64,000 bases of DNA from JAAYZQ01 sp041300865 (GTDB lineage Bacteria > Chloroflexota > Anaerolineae > JAAYZQ01). The position numbers and the translations under genes were made by a program. The stretch spans positions 1-64,000 of the forward strand of contig JBFYTF010000172.1 in NCBI GenBank assembly GCA_041300865.1. Reading direction: 5' to 3'. Under the pieces are notes generated by a model. That model did no database searches, was not told the origin of the DNA, and saw only the letters and a list, made by a program, of their open reading frames with translations. This document shows, piece by piece, positions 38,805 through 47,528 of the stretch (position 1 is its first letter; the number at the start of each line of letters is the position of its first letter).

Positions 38805-40277
38805 TTGAAGGACCTAACGGACCGTGCTCTAGACCTGGCCCAAGTTCAGGGCGCAAGCTATGCCGACATTCGGGTGATCAATCGCCGGACGCAGAACATT
38901 AACGTCAAGAACGGCGTGGTCGAAGGGCTGGCGGATAACCAAAGCCAAGGCTTTGGCGTCCGGGTTGTTGTCGACGGAGCGTGGGGTTTTGCCAGCTCGG
39001 CGCTCGTCAGTGCAGCCGAAGTGGACCGGGTGACGGCCCTGGCCGTCCAAATTGCCAGGGCCAGCGTCCTGTGCAAGACGCACGACGTTCACCTTGGCCC
39101 GCCCGCGGCCCACACGGGCACCTACCGGACGCCCATGCGCATCGATCCCTGGCATGTATCCCTCGAGACCAAGATCGATCTCTTGCTCCGGGCCAACGAG
39201 GGACTGCGGGCCACCCCCGGCGTGCGCGTGGCATCGTCCTCCGTTGCTTTCTGGCGCGAGAACAAGGTCTTTGCCAACAGCGAAGGGGCGTTCCTGGAAC
39301 AAGAGATCGTCGAGTCGGGAGGCGGGATCGAAGCGATGGCGGTCGATCCCCGGACGCGTGAAGTGCAGAAACGCTCGTACCCGAACTCGTTCGGGCGCGA
39401 TCAGCGCCAGGAGGGCTGGGAGGGCATCCTGGCCATGGATCTCCCGGGGAACGCGCCGCGCATTGGCGAGGAGGCGGTCGCCCTGCTGGCCGCGGAGCGC
39501 TGCCCCAGTGGGGTGACCACGGTGATCCTGGGTCCCACCCAGCTGGCGCTCCAGGTCCACGAGTCGTGTGGCCACCCGATCGAGCTGGACCGGGTGTTCG
39601 GCACGGAGGCCAGCTACGCCGGAACGAGCTTCTTGACGCCCGAGAAGCTCGGCTCCTTCCGCTACGGCTCGGACGTGGTCAACCTGACCGCCGATGCGAC
39701 CCTGCCGGGAGGCCTTGGGACCTTTGGCTGGGACGACGAAGGTGTGCCGGCCCAGCGCGTCCCCATCGTACGCCACGGGATTTTCGTTGGCTACCTTAGC
39801 TCGCGCGAGAGCGTCGAGCAGCTGCGCGAGAAGGTGGGCGACAGGGCGCCGGTCACCTCCGGCGGCGCGATGCGGGCCGACGGCTGGAACCGCATCCCCA
39901 TTGTGCGCATGACCAACGTCAACCTGGAGCCCGGCGAGTGGGAGCTGAACGATCTCATCGCCGACACCGACGATGGCCTGTACATGGAGCTCAACCGGAG
40001 CTGGAGCATCGATGACAAGCGGCTAAACTTCCAGTTCGGCACCGAGATCGCCTACGAGATCAAGAATGGCAAGATGGGGCGCATGATCAAGAACGCGACC
40101 TACACGGGGATCACGCCTCAGTTTTGGGGGAGCTGCGATGCCATCTGCAACGCCAACCATTGGCGGGTGTGGGGCACGCCCAACTGCGGCAAGGGCCAGC
40201 CCAGCCAGGTAGCGCACACAGGTCATGGCACCGCGGCCGCCCGCTTTCGCAACGTGCGCGTCGGTGTCCTGAAGTGA
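38805..40277 (+). CDS. tldD: TldD metalloprotease subunit
   Basis: The 490-residue protein carries the TldD zinc motif HESCGHPIELDR (His252, Glu253, His257). TldD/TldE heterodimers degrade unfolded peptides, mature microcins and process CcdA. The TTG start is supported by AAGGAGG seven bases upstream. The tldE homologue follows after 24 bases. No peptide-natural-product gene was seen nearby. Confidence 0.92.
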   Translation: MKDLTDRALDLAQVQGASYADIRVINRRTQNINVKNGVVEGLADNQSQGFGVRVVVDGAWGFASSALVSAAEVDRVTALAVQIARASVLCKTHDVHLGPPAAHTGTYRTPMRIDPWHVSLETKIDLLLRANEGLRATPGVRVASSSVAFWRENKVFANSEGAFLEQEIVESGGGIEAMAVDPRTREVQKRSYPNSFGRDQRQEGWEGILAMDLPGNAPRIGEEAVALLAAERCPSGVTTVILGPTQLALQVHESCGHPIELDRVFGTEASYAGTSFLTPEKLGSFRYGSDVVNLTADATLPGGLGTFGWDDEGVPAQRVPIVRHGIFVGYLSSRESVEQLREKVGDRAPVTSGGAMRADGWNRIPIVRMTNVNLEPGEWELNDLIADTDDGLYMELNRSWSIDDKRLNFQFGTEIAYEIKNGKMGRMIKNATYTGITPQFWGSCDAICNANHWRVWGTPNCGKGQPSQVAHTGHGTAAARFRNVRVGVLK

Positions 40278-40301
40278 CGCTGGGTTTCGAAAGGGAGAAC
40301 C

Positions 40302-41645
40302 ATGCTAGGCAAAAAGCGAATTCAAGAGATAATCGATAGCATCCTCGCCCGTTCGACGGCGGACCAGACCGAGGTGGTAATCCAGGCCGGCGACAGCTAC
40401 CTGACCCGCTTTGCCAACTCGACGATCCACCAGAACGTGGCCGAAACCAACGCCGATGTGCGCGTCCGCTGCGTCCTGGGCAAGCGAGTAGGCGTGGCCA
40501 GCACGAACGACCTGGACCCCCGAGCCCTCGAGCGCAGCCTGGACCATGCCCTGGCCATCGCCCGCCTCCAGCCGGAAAACCCGGAGTTCCAGTCGCTGCC
40601 CGGGCCGCTGCCCATTGCTGAGGTGGAGGCCTTTTCCGAAACCACGGCCGGCTGCTCGGCAGAGGATCGAGCCCGGAGCGTGCGCACGCTCTGCTCCGTC
40701 GCCGGTGCCGCGGGCGTGCAAGCCTTTGGCGCGCTAACCACCGCCACCGCCGAGCTGGCCGTGGCCAACTCCCTGGGCACGTCGGCCTACTTCCTCGTCA
40801 CCTACGCGGACCTCAACATGGTGGCCATGAGCGACAATAGCGCCGGCTATTCCGCCGGCCTGGACCGCGATTTTGCCCGGCTGGACTTCGAGGCGCTGGG
40901 GCGTGAGGCGGTGGAGAAGTGTGTCCGCAGCCGGAATCCAAGGCCGGTGGATCCGGGCGAGTACACCGTCATTCTCGAGCCGTACGCTGCCCACGACCTG
41001 GTTCAGATGCTTAGCAGCACCGGGTTCAGCGCCACCGCCTTCCAGGAGGGCCGCAGCTTCATGGTGGGCAAGATCGGCCAGCAGGTCGTCGACGCGCGGG
41101 TGTCCATCTGGGACGACGGGTTGGATCCGGAAGGCATTCCCTGGCCCTTTGACTTCGAGGGCGTGCCGCGGCAGAAGGTGGATCTCCTGAAAGGCGGCGT
41201 GGCGAGCGGAGTCGTCTATGACTCGTACCGGGCCGGGAAGGAAGGCCGGGCCTCGACGGGCCACGCCCTGCCGGCTCCGACCCCCTTCGGGCCCCTGCCC
41301 CTCAATACCTTTTTCTCGCGCGGGGGGGCAACCGTGGAGGAGATGATCGCGAGCACCGAGCGGGGCATCTATGTCACACGCTTTCACTACACGCGCCCGG
41401 TCGAGCCCGCCCGCGTTGTTGTGACAGGCATGACGCGCGATGGCACGTTCCTGATCGAAAAGGGCGAGATCGCCCACCCGGTCAAGAACCTGCGCTTCAC
41501 CCAAAGCTACCTGGAGGCGCTAAACGCCGTGGAAAGCATCGGCCGCGAGCGCCGCCTGCTGATGGGCTTTATGGGCTACGGGCGAGACAGTGTGCCGGCT
41601 TTGAAGCTCTCTCGGTTCAACTTTACCGGGGCCACCGAGTTCTAG
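40302..41645 (+). CDS. tldE: TldE/PmbA metalloprotease partner
   Basis: This 447-residue U62-family protein lacks the HExxxH motif and has the usual ends (TRFANSTIHQNVAETNADVR; CC-terminal GYGRDSVPALKLSRFNFTG), as expected of TldE/PmbA. It forms the non-catalytic half of the protease with TldD. AAGGGAGAACC precedes the ATG. The queuosine gene starts three bases after its stop. Confidence 0.92.
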   Translation: MLGKKRIQEIIDSILARSTADQTEVVIQAGDSYLTRFANSTIHQNVAETNADVRVRCVLGKRVGVASTNDLDPRALERSLDHALAIARLQPENPEFQSLPGPLPIAEVEAFSETTAGCSAEDRARSVRTLCSVAGAAGVQAFGALTTATAELAVANSLGTSAYFLVTYADLNMVAMSDNSAGYSAGLDRDFARLDFEALGREAVEKCVRSRNPRPVDPGEYTVILEPYAAHDLVQMLSSTGFSATAFQEGRSFMVGKIGQQVVDARVSIWDDGLDPEGIPWPFDFEGVPRQKVDLLKGGVASGVVYDSYRAGKEGRASTGHALPAPTPFGPLPLNTFFSRGGATVEEMIASTERGIYVTRFHYTRPVEPARVVVTGMTRDGTFLIEKGEIAHPVKNLRFTQSYLEALNAVESIGRERRLLMGFMGYGRDSVPALKLSRFNFTGATEF

Positions 41646-41648
41646 GCC

Positions 41649-42629
41649 ATGGCCACAGAGAGCGTCGACCAGGATCCCCTCGGAGTTCGGGCCGCTGCCG
41701 CCTTCGTGGCGGGTGCCGGCGAGCACGTCTCCATCGATCCGGTGGCCTTGGCTGTCTATTGCCGGGAGCTGGCGGCCCGCGACCTGGCGAAAGTGTCCGA
41801 GTGGGAAGCGAGCCTTCATTTTCGAGGTGACGACGAGCAGACCCTGGCCTACATCTTTGTCCTGGACACCGTCAACTTTTCCTTTTGGGGTGATCCAAAG
41901 TGGCGGCGTGAGCAGGACGGGCAGGTGCTGGACGGCTACTGGGCACTCGCCGCGGCGCTCACCGCCGAGGCCGAGGCGAACCCGCCCTTTCTCTGCGCCG
42001 ACAACCTGGCCACCCTCGACACGGCCGGCCTTGACCGGGTGCTCGGCGGCAGCCCCACCATCCCCCTGCTCGCCGAGCGGGCGGCCAACCTGCGCGAGCT
42101 GGGCCGCTGGGTTGCCGGCGAGTTTGCCGGCAGGTTCGCCGCCGTCCTGGACGCCGCGGGCCACGATGCCCCGAACCTGGTGCGCCTCGTCGTCGAGGGG
42201 CTCGACTCGTTTCGCGACGAGGCGCTCTACAAGGGGCGCGTCGTGCCCTTTTACAAGAGGGCGCAGATCCTGGCCGGCGACGTGCACGGCGCCTCTGCCG
42301 GTCAGAGTTGGGGCCGGCTGGCACGCCTGCAGGCTTTGACGGCCTTTGCCGACTACAAGCTGCCCCAGATTCTGCGGCACTATGGCGTCCTGCGCTATGC
42401 TCCGGCCCTAGCCGCGGCCGTCGACGGCTTGGCACCCCTGCCACCGGGCTCGACGGAGGAGGTCGAGATTCGGGCCAACACGATCCACGCCGTCGAAGGC
42501 ATTCGCCGCGAGCTGCAACGGCTCGGCCAGGATCTGACCAGCTACCAGGTGGACTGGCTGCTTTGGCTTGCCAGCCAGGATAGCGGGCAGATGAAACCCT
42601 ATCACCGCACGCGCACGATCTACTACTGA
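41649..42629 (+). CDS. Queuosine salvage protein, QNG1/DUF2419 family
   Basis: The 326-residue protein is a DUF2419 member, the family of queuosine 5'-monophosphate N-glycosylase (eukaryotic QNG1/C9orf64; bacterial members known in Sphaerobacter). Recognisable parts are the helical N-terminus, IFVLDTVNFSFWGDPKW (about 70-85), ALYKGRVVPFYKRAQILAGD, and the C-terminal DWLLWLASQ region. It frees queuine from queuosine nucleotides for reuse. The ATG directly follows the tldE stop with no clear Shine-Dalgarno site, indicating translational coupling, and its stop overlaps the next ATG by one base. Confidence 0.9.
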   Translation: MATESVDQDPLGVRAAAAFVAGAGEHVSIDPVALAVYCRELAARDLAKVSEWEASLHFRGDDEQTLAYIFVLDTVNFSFWGDPKWRREQDGQVLDGYWALAAALTAEAEANPPFLCADNLATLDTAGLDRVLGGSPTIPLLAERAANLRELGRWVAGEFAGRFAAVLDAAGHDAPNLVRLVVEGLDSFRDEALYKGRVVPFYKRAQILAGDVHGASAGQSWGRLARLQALTAFADYKLPQILRHYGVLRYAPALAAAVDGLAPLPPGSTEEVEIRANTIHAVEGIRRELQRLGQDLTSYQVDWLLWLASQDSGQMKPYHRTRTIYY

Positions 42630-43747
42630 TGAAGATCTGGTTGGTGGAGCCCTACTACGGCGGCTCACACCAGGCCTGGGCCGACGGCTACCAGGCCCAC
42701 AGCCGGCATCAGGTGAGGCTCCTCACGCTGCCGGGGCGTTTCTGGAAGTGGCGCATGGAGGGTGGGGCGGTGACCTTGGCCCGCAAGGCCACGCTCCTTT
42801 CGGAAGAGCCGGACCTCATCGTCGCCTCGGACATGCTCAACCTGCCGGTCTTTCTGGCCCTTGGCGGCGAGAGGCTGGCAGGGGTGCCCGTGGCGCTCTA
42901 CTTCCACGAGAACCAGCTCACCTATCCCCTGCCGGCAGGCGAGAAGCGGGACCTGCACTATGGGTTCACGAACTTTGCCAGCGCTCTGCGGGCCGATGCG
43001 GTCTTCTTCAACTCTGCCTACCACTTGGCTGCCTTTTACGCCGAGCTTCCGCGCCTGCTCAAACACTTCCCGGACTATAACGAGCTGTGGTCCGTGGACC
43101 GGCTGCGCAAACGCTCCGAAGTGCTGCCCCTGGGGCTGGATCTGGCACGGCTGGACGCCCACCGTCCGGAACAGCCCACGGCCGGCCCGCCCCACCTTGT
43201 TTGGAACCATCGCTGGGAGTACGACAAGGATCCCGGGACCTTCTTTCAGGCGGTCTATGCCCTAGCCGGCGAGGGCATAGACTTCCGGCTTATCCTGCTG
43301 GGGGAGAGCTTTCGCAATCAGCCCGCCGAGTTCCTGGAGGCACGCGAGCGGTTGGGGCCGCGCATCGCGCACTTTGGCTACGCGGAAGACCTGGCGCAGT
43401 ATGCCCGCCTCCTCTGGCAGGGTGACATCGTAGTCAGCACCGCCATCCACGAATTCTTTGGTGCGGCGGTCCTGGAGGCCTGCTACTGCGACTGTTTTCC
43501 GATCCTGCCCGCGCGGCTGTCATACCCGGAGCTGCTACCCGCGGAAAGCCACGAGGATTGCCTCTACCAGGATTTTGACGGGCTTCTGACGCGTCTACGC
43601 CGCGCGGTGGTCGACATCGGGGGCACGAGGACCCGATCCCTGCGCGAAAGAGCTGCTCAGTACGGGTGGGCCCGGCTGGCCCTGGTGTGGGATCGGCGGT
43701 TTGCTCAAGTCGCTGAGCGGGCGGGAAGCATCGGCCCCTGGGCCTGA
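42629..43747 (+). CDS. GTDC1/QTMAN-like glycosyltransferase (tRNA-queuosine mannosyltransferase family)
   Basis: The 372-residue protein aligns by eye with animal GTDC1 along its length: LVEPYYGGSHQAWADGY at the N-terminus, LYFHENQLTYPL, ALRADAVFFNSAYH, then VWNHRWEYDKDPGTFF, LGESFRNQP, HFGY and VVSTAIHEFFGAAVLEACYC near the C-terminus. It lacks the long variable insert of the human protein. GTDC1 (QTMAN) mannosylates queuosine in tRNA-Asp. The overlap of its ATG with the stop of the queuosine salvage gene makes a queuosine-related substrate likely here, though bacterial activity is inference. Confidence 0.88.
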   Translation: MKIWLVEPYYGGSHQAWADGYQAHSRHQVRLLTLPGRFWKWRMEGGAVTLARKATLLSEEPDLIVASDMLNLPVFLALGGERLAGVPVALYFHENQLTYPLPAGEKRDLHYGFTNFASALRADAVFFNSAYHLAAFYAELPRLLKHFPDYNELWSVDRLRKRSEVLPLGLDLARLDAHRPEQPTAGPPHLVWNHRWEYDKDPGTFFQAVYALAGEGIDFRLILLGESFRNQPAEFLEARERLGPRIAHFGYAEDLAQYARLLWQGDIVVSTAIHEFFGAAVLEACYCDCFPILPARLSYPELLPAESHEDCLYQDFDGLLTRLRRAVVDIGGTRTRSLRERAAQYGWARLALVWDRRFAQVAERAGSIGPWA

Positions 43748-43796
43748 TCCTGCCTTGCCCGGCCGGGAGCGACGCGGGCAGATGGGCCTGGGCTGC

Positions 43797-44597
43797 TCAC
43801 TCCCCGGGCGCTCGGAGGTGGGCGAACATGCTGACCAGGCGGCTGACGTCGCCCCTGGACAGGCTCTGGCGCGGGACGTGCCCTCGGATCTCGGCCGCCA
43901 GCTCGGGGGCGCGCAGGATGGGAAAGGGCAGGGCGCGGCGCACCGTATCGGGTAGCTCCAGGATCACCCGCGGGTGGCTGAACACCACCAGCCCCTCGAT
44001 CCAGAGCCTCGTCCGGCGGCTGAGTTCTGGATCGGTGCGCTTGATGCAGGCCCGCAAGTAATCCACGTTGCGCTTGAGCTGGCGTGCAGGATCGCGGACG
44101 GCCTTCTCCGGCTGGGCTTGTCCGCCGCGGCTGGTCTTGAGCTGGTACCACTGCCCGTTCCGGCAATAGATCCGGCCACTGTAGTGCTTGGTCTCCAGGG
44201 CAAAGACGCCGTTGGGACCAACCACCAGGTGGTCGACGTCATCCCCGCGTCCCGGCAGCCCGAGGTTGTTCACCAGGTAGTAGCTATCGTCGAGAACGGA
44301 CAGGGTGCGGACGAGCTCCTTCTGGCCTTCCAAACCGGCGTTGAGGCGAGCACGCCGTGTGCGGTTGCTTGCGTAGCGGGCCTCGCTGTAGATCAGGCCC
44401 GCCGCGGCCCCGACTGCCATCACAGCCAGGGCGAACGCCGGCCAGGATGGTTGTCCGGTCAACGCGACGAGCACGACGGCCAGGATGGTCAGGGAGCCCA
44501 GGATAAGTGCTGCCCGGCGCCAGTAGCGCCGCTGCACAACCATGCTGGCCCGCGCCAGCTCTTCGGCCACGTGGTCCTGCATGTCGATGATGTGCAA
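43797..44597 (-). CDS. NERD (nuclease-related) domain membrane protein
   Basis: After two membrane helices (about residues 25-70) the protein has a NERD domain: LNNLGLPGRGDDVDHLVVGP-like VNNLGLPGRGDDVDHLVVGP, GVFALETKHYSGRIYC and RQLKRNVDYLRACI. The D and E-x-K residues are those of the nuclease fold, so nicking or DNA/RNA binding is possible. The TTG at 44595-44597 has AGGGGAACG upstream; an ATG at 44582 is the alternative. It follows the solute-binding gene after ten bases. The function is unknown. Confidence 0.8.
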   Translation of the reverse strand: MHIIDMQDHVAEELARASMVVQRRYWRRAALILGSLTILAVVLVALTGQPSWPAFALAVMAVGAAAGLIYSEARYASNRTRRARLNAGLEGQKELVRTLSVLDDSYYLVNNLGLPGRGDDVDHLVVGPNGVFALETKHYSGRIYCRNGQWYQLKTSRGGQAQPEKAVRDPARQLKRNVDYLRACIKRTDPELSRRTRLWIEGLVVFSHPRVILELPDTVRRALPFPILRAPELAAEIRGHVPRQSLSRGDVSRLVSMFAHLRAPGE

Positions 44598-44607
44598 GGT
44601 CGTTCCC

Positions 44608-46026
44608 CTATGGCTGCCGCGACAGGACGGCGTTGGTCTTGTGGGCTGCCTGATCCAGGGCCGTCTGGGGATCGGCATAGCCCAGGGTGACTGACAGGAT
44701 GGCGGTGTACAGGATGTCTTGCATCTCTGGCCCGGCCCGGATGACCGGCTCGGGCTGCCCACTACGCAAAATGCCCTTCACCTGGGTGGTGACAAAGGGA
44801 TAGGCTGCCAGCGTGTCGGTCATATAGTCGAGGGCAGACAACCGGATGGGCATGGCTTCCAACCCGGAGGCCCAACGTGCTCCCTGGCGAGCGTCGGTGA
44901 ACCAACGGATGAGCCGCCAGGCGGCTCGCTGTCGGGCGGCGTCGGTGGTCAGGACGACAAAGCTGCTGCCGTAGAGCAGTGTGGCCGGTTCTGCGCTGTT
45001 TGCCTGGGGCACGATGGCCTGATGCCAGCGGAAGGGCTGGACGCCGTTGTGCAGGGCACCTTGGTAGGCATCCACGTAGAGGGGGCTGTTGCCGGTTGAG
45101 GAGAAGGTGAAGGCTGCCTGGCCGTTGGCAAACGCTTCGTAGTCACCATACGTCTCCTGCGGGTGCCAGGCCAGGCCGGCGTCTATCAGGCGGCGGAGAA
45201 GGGCCAGACTCTCGACGCCTGGCGGCTCGTTGAAGGTGGCCCGGCGCGCCGTGGGATCCAGCAGCCGCCCGCCCCGGCTGTAGAGCCAGGCGCTGAAGGT
45301 TGACACGTTCTCAATGTAGGGGTAGCAGAGGACTCCCGTCTGGGCTGCCACGTCGAAACAGGCCTGCTCGAATTCTTCCCACGTGGCGGGTACGCGGTCC
45401 CAGCCTGCCTCGGCAAGGAGCGAGTCGTTGGCCCACATGCCGACGGCGTTCTGAGCGAAGGGGAAGGCCAGAACCTGCCGGCCGCTGCCGGCTAGCCGGC
45501 CGGCATCGAGCGACGCCGGTGCCAGGTCGGCCAGGTCGTTGGGCGAAAGGCCCAGTTCCATGTCGGATAGGAAGGGGTCCAGGGGAGCGAGGGCGCCGGC
45601 GGCGGCATATTCGGCGATCATGGTCGGAAAGGCCACTGCCAGGTCGGGCAGATCACCGCCCGGCAGTCCGGCGAGGATGGCGTCGTGAATGCTCGCGTAG
45701 CCGCTCCACGGAACCACCTCGACGACGATGTCCGGGTTCTCCAGCTCAAAGTCGCGGACCATCTCCGCGAGCAGCAGCCCCTGAGCGCGATCCAGGGGCA
45801 GTGGCTCCCAAAAGACGAGGGATGTAACACCCGGGGTGATGGTGGCCGTGGTGGCTGGCTCGGCGGTGGCCGTCGGGTCGACGGCAGGTTCGGTAGGTGG
45901 TGGGCCCGACCGGAGCAGTGTGCACCCGGCGAGGAGAGCGGCCAGGAGCAGTAGGGGAACGGCCAGGCCGGCGGTGCGTGCTCTCGCGAGCCTCAGCAAG
46001 AGAGGTGGTTCGGAAGCATTCTCCAT
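44608..46026 (-). CDS. Orphan ABC-type extracellular solute-binding lipoprotein (family 1)
   Basis: The 472-residue protein has a signal peptide with lipobox LLAGC and a Thr/Pro/Ala linker, then a family 1 carbohydrate-type binding domain (LVFWEPLPLDRAQGLLLAEM, GGDLPDLAVAFPTMIAEYAA, SRGGRLLDPTARRATFNEP, AFTFSSTGNSPLY). It would capture a sugar or oligosaccharide outside the cell. No permease or ATPase gene is nearby, so its transporter partner is elsewhere. The ATG at 46024-46026 is chosen for the signal peptide; GGAG upstream is farther than ideal. Confidence 0.87.
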   Translation of the reverse strand: MENASEPPLLLRLARARTAGLAVPLLLLAALLAGCTLLRSGPPPTEPAVDPTATAEPATTATITPGVTSLVFWEPLPLDRAQGLLLAEMVRDFELENPDIVVEVVPWSGYASIHDAILAGLPGGDLPDLAVAFPTMIAEYAAAGALAPLDPFLSDMELGLSPNDLADLAPASLDAGRLAGSGRQVLAFPFAQNAVGMWANDSLLAEAGWDRVPATWEEFEQACFDVAAQTGVLCYPYIENVSTFSAWLYSRGGRLLDPTARRATFNEPPGVESLALLRRLIDAGLAWHPQETYGDYEAFANGQAAFTFSSTGNSPLYVDAYQGALHNGVQPFRWHQAIVPQANSAEPATLLYGSSFVVLTTDAARQRAAWRLIRWFTDARQGARWASGLEAMPIRLSALDYMTDTLAAYPFVTTQVKGILRSGQPEPVIRAGPEMQDILYTAILSVTLGYADPQTALDQAAHKTNAVLSRQP

Positions 46027-46116
46027 CGAGCTTACACTTCTCCTCGGTGAGCGTAGCCAGGCGCGCACGGACCGGCCGTCCTGGACTGGCGCCGTCTCAC
46101 TGCAGCGGCGGTGGCA

Positions 46117-46145
46117 ATTATAGCAGAAACGGTGGGAATCGTCAA
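46117..46145 (-). promoter_or_regulatory. Promoter of the solute-binding lipoprotein gene
   Basis: Minus-strand TTGACG (46140-46145) and TATAAT (46117-46122), spacer 17. Confidence 0.8.
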
Positions 46146-46217
46146 AGAGAAGTTCATCCTGAGGGGTGATGGATGTTCGAAACCAACGGAGGCGGTCCCA
46201 CGGGACCGGGCGGCGGG

Positions 46218-47411
46218 TCAGCGCCATGTGCGCAGCATGCCGCGCATGTCCCGGCCAAAGGTCAGGAGCGGCAGCAGGTCGCGATAGGGATTCGACGGCC
46301 GGCCCAGGGCGGCCTGCAGCTCGATGGCATGGGCGTCGCCCACGTCGGGGGCGACCATGAGGGCCAGGCCGCGGTTATGGGTGCGCTGGCGCAGCACGTG
46401 GGGCACCCATTCGTAAGCATTCTTGAAACTGGCAACCATCGACACCGCACTGTAGTGGGGGATGAGGACTGTCTTGCCGCCGAACCGCTGCCAGGCGGCC
46501 TCGAAGCGCGTCTCCGTGATGCCAAAGTTGAGGCCGCGCAGGTTGCGCACCCGGCCCAGGACTTCGAACTGGTGCTCGATGTTGCCGCAGCTGTGGACGA
46601 CGACCCCGCCAAACTCTTCTGACAGCCGGTTAACGTACGGCAGGCTGAAGCGCTCGTACATCTCGGGGCTCAACATGGCCAGGACGTCCTCGGACACGGT
46701 GATGCCTTGACCGTCGGGCAGGTAGACAGGCGGAAAGTGGGCCGGCAGGAACCAGTCCACCCGCCGTTGCAGCTCGTGCACGAAGCGGATGATGAGGTCG
46801 GTTACCAGGCCCAGCAAATGGTGAACCGCCTCGGGATGCTTCTTCATGGCCAGCATAAAGTCACATGAATCCCAGACGAGATATGCGGTGTCCAGCGGTC
46901 CTTGCAGGTCGGTGAGGGCGATGGGCAGCTTGCCCCGCGCGCGAGCGTTGAACAGGGAAGCGTAGGCCAGGACGTCGCCCAACAGGCCGTCGGTGGCAAC
47001 GGGTTGCGCGAGGTCATAGACCCGCTCGTACGGCTCGCCGGCCTTGATCAGCGAGTGGGTCATCGGGTACTGATCGGGTGGGAAGCTTACCTGGCAGCCA
47101 AAGGCCGAGGCAAAGACGCCGATGCCCAGCTGTGGTTGGTAGCGGGCGACATAGTCGTCCCTGTAGAGCAGACGCTGGAGCCGGGCGTAAAAGCGGTTAA
47201 AGCGGCGCGTCTCGCGGTACTGGAGCTCTGCGGAACGAAACAGGGGGTCCAGGGGCCGGCGCCGGCCGGCATATTCGAGGGGTAGGGCCAGCATGGCATC
47301 GGCCGGGACGAACCACAGCGGGCGCGGCAGCTCCTCCAGCGCCCACAGCGCCTGCCAGCGGGCAATGCGTGCCTGGAGGCTGTTTGACTTCCATGTGGCG
47401 TCGGCGCTCAT
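46218..47411 (-). CDS. Uroporphyrinogen decarboxylase-family protein (methyltransferase-like)
   Basis: The 397-residue protein has the UroD/MtaA barrel pattern, with the segment VVVHSCGNIEHQFEVL that supplies His and Cys zinc ligands in corrinoid:CoM-type methyltransferases rather than the Arg/Asp set of true HemE. No haem or corrinoid gene is adjacent, so the substrate is unknown; related orphan proteins are common in anaerobes. The ATG at 47409-47411 follows GGAGGAGAG. Confidence 0.8.
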   Translation of the reverse strand: MSADATWKSNSLQARIARWQALWALEELPRPLWFVPADAMLALPLEYAGRRRPLDPLFRSAELQYRETRRFNRFYARLQRLLYRDDYVARYQPQLGIGVFASAFGCQVSFPPDQYPMTHSLIKAGEPYERVYDLAQPVATDGLLGDVLAYASLFNARARGKLPIALTDLQGPLDTAYLVWDSCDFMLAMKKHPEAVHHLLGLVTDLIIRFVHELQRRVDWFLPAHFPPVYLPDGQGITVSEDVLAMLSPEMYERFSLPYVNRLSEEFGGVVVHSCGNIEHQFEVLGRVRNLRGLNFGITETRFEAAWQRFGGKTVLIPHYSAVSMVASFKNAYEWVPHVLRQRTHNRGLALMVAPDVGDAHAIELQAALGRPSNPYRDLLPLLTFGRDMRGMLRTWR

Positions 47412-47442
47412 CTCTCCTCCGCGGGGTCCGGCCCCAAAACAG

Positions 47443-47471
47443 ACTATAACTGAGCCCGGAAGGTTTGTCAA
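47443..47471 (-). promoter_or_regulatory. Promoter of the UroD-family gene
   Basis: Minus-strand TTGACA (47466-47471) and TATAGT (47443-47448), spacer 17. Confidence 0.8.
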
Positions 47472-47491
47472 GCTTCTGCCCGGCACGTTTC

Positions 47492-47520
47492 TTGTGCCGC
47501 CCCGCATTTCATGATAGAAT
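47492..47520 (+). promoter_or_regulatory. Candidate promoter of the mocA-like gene
   Basis: TTGTGC (47492-47497) and TAGAAT (47515-47520), spacer 17. Transcription would begin near 47527, only a base or two before the GTG at 47529. Confidence 0.55.
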
Positions 47521-47528
47521 TGGCGGCT

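Noticed and set aside
38805..41645. tldD/tldE as part of a microcin or RiPP cluster
   Set aside because: No precursor peptide, cyclase or peptide transporter was found next to them; the downstream genes concern queuosine.
46218..47411. True HemE uroporphyrinogen decarboxylase
   Set aside because: The HSCG segment and overall divergence fit the methyltransferase-like branch, and no haem synthesis genes are adjacent.
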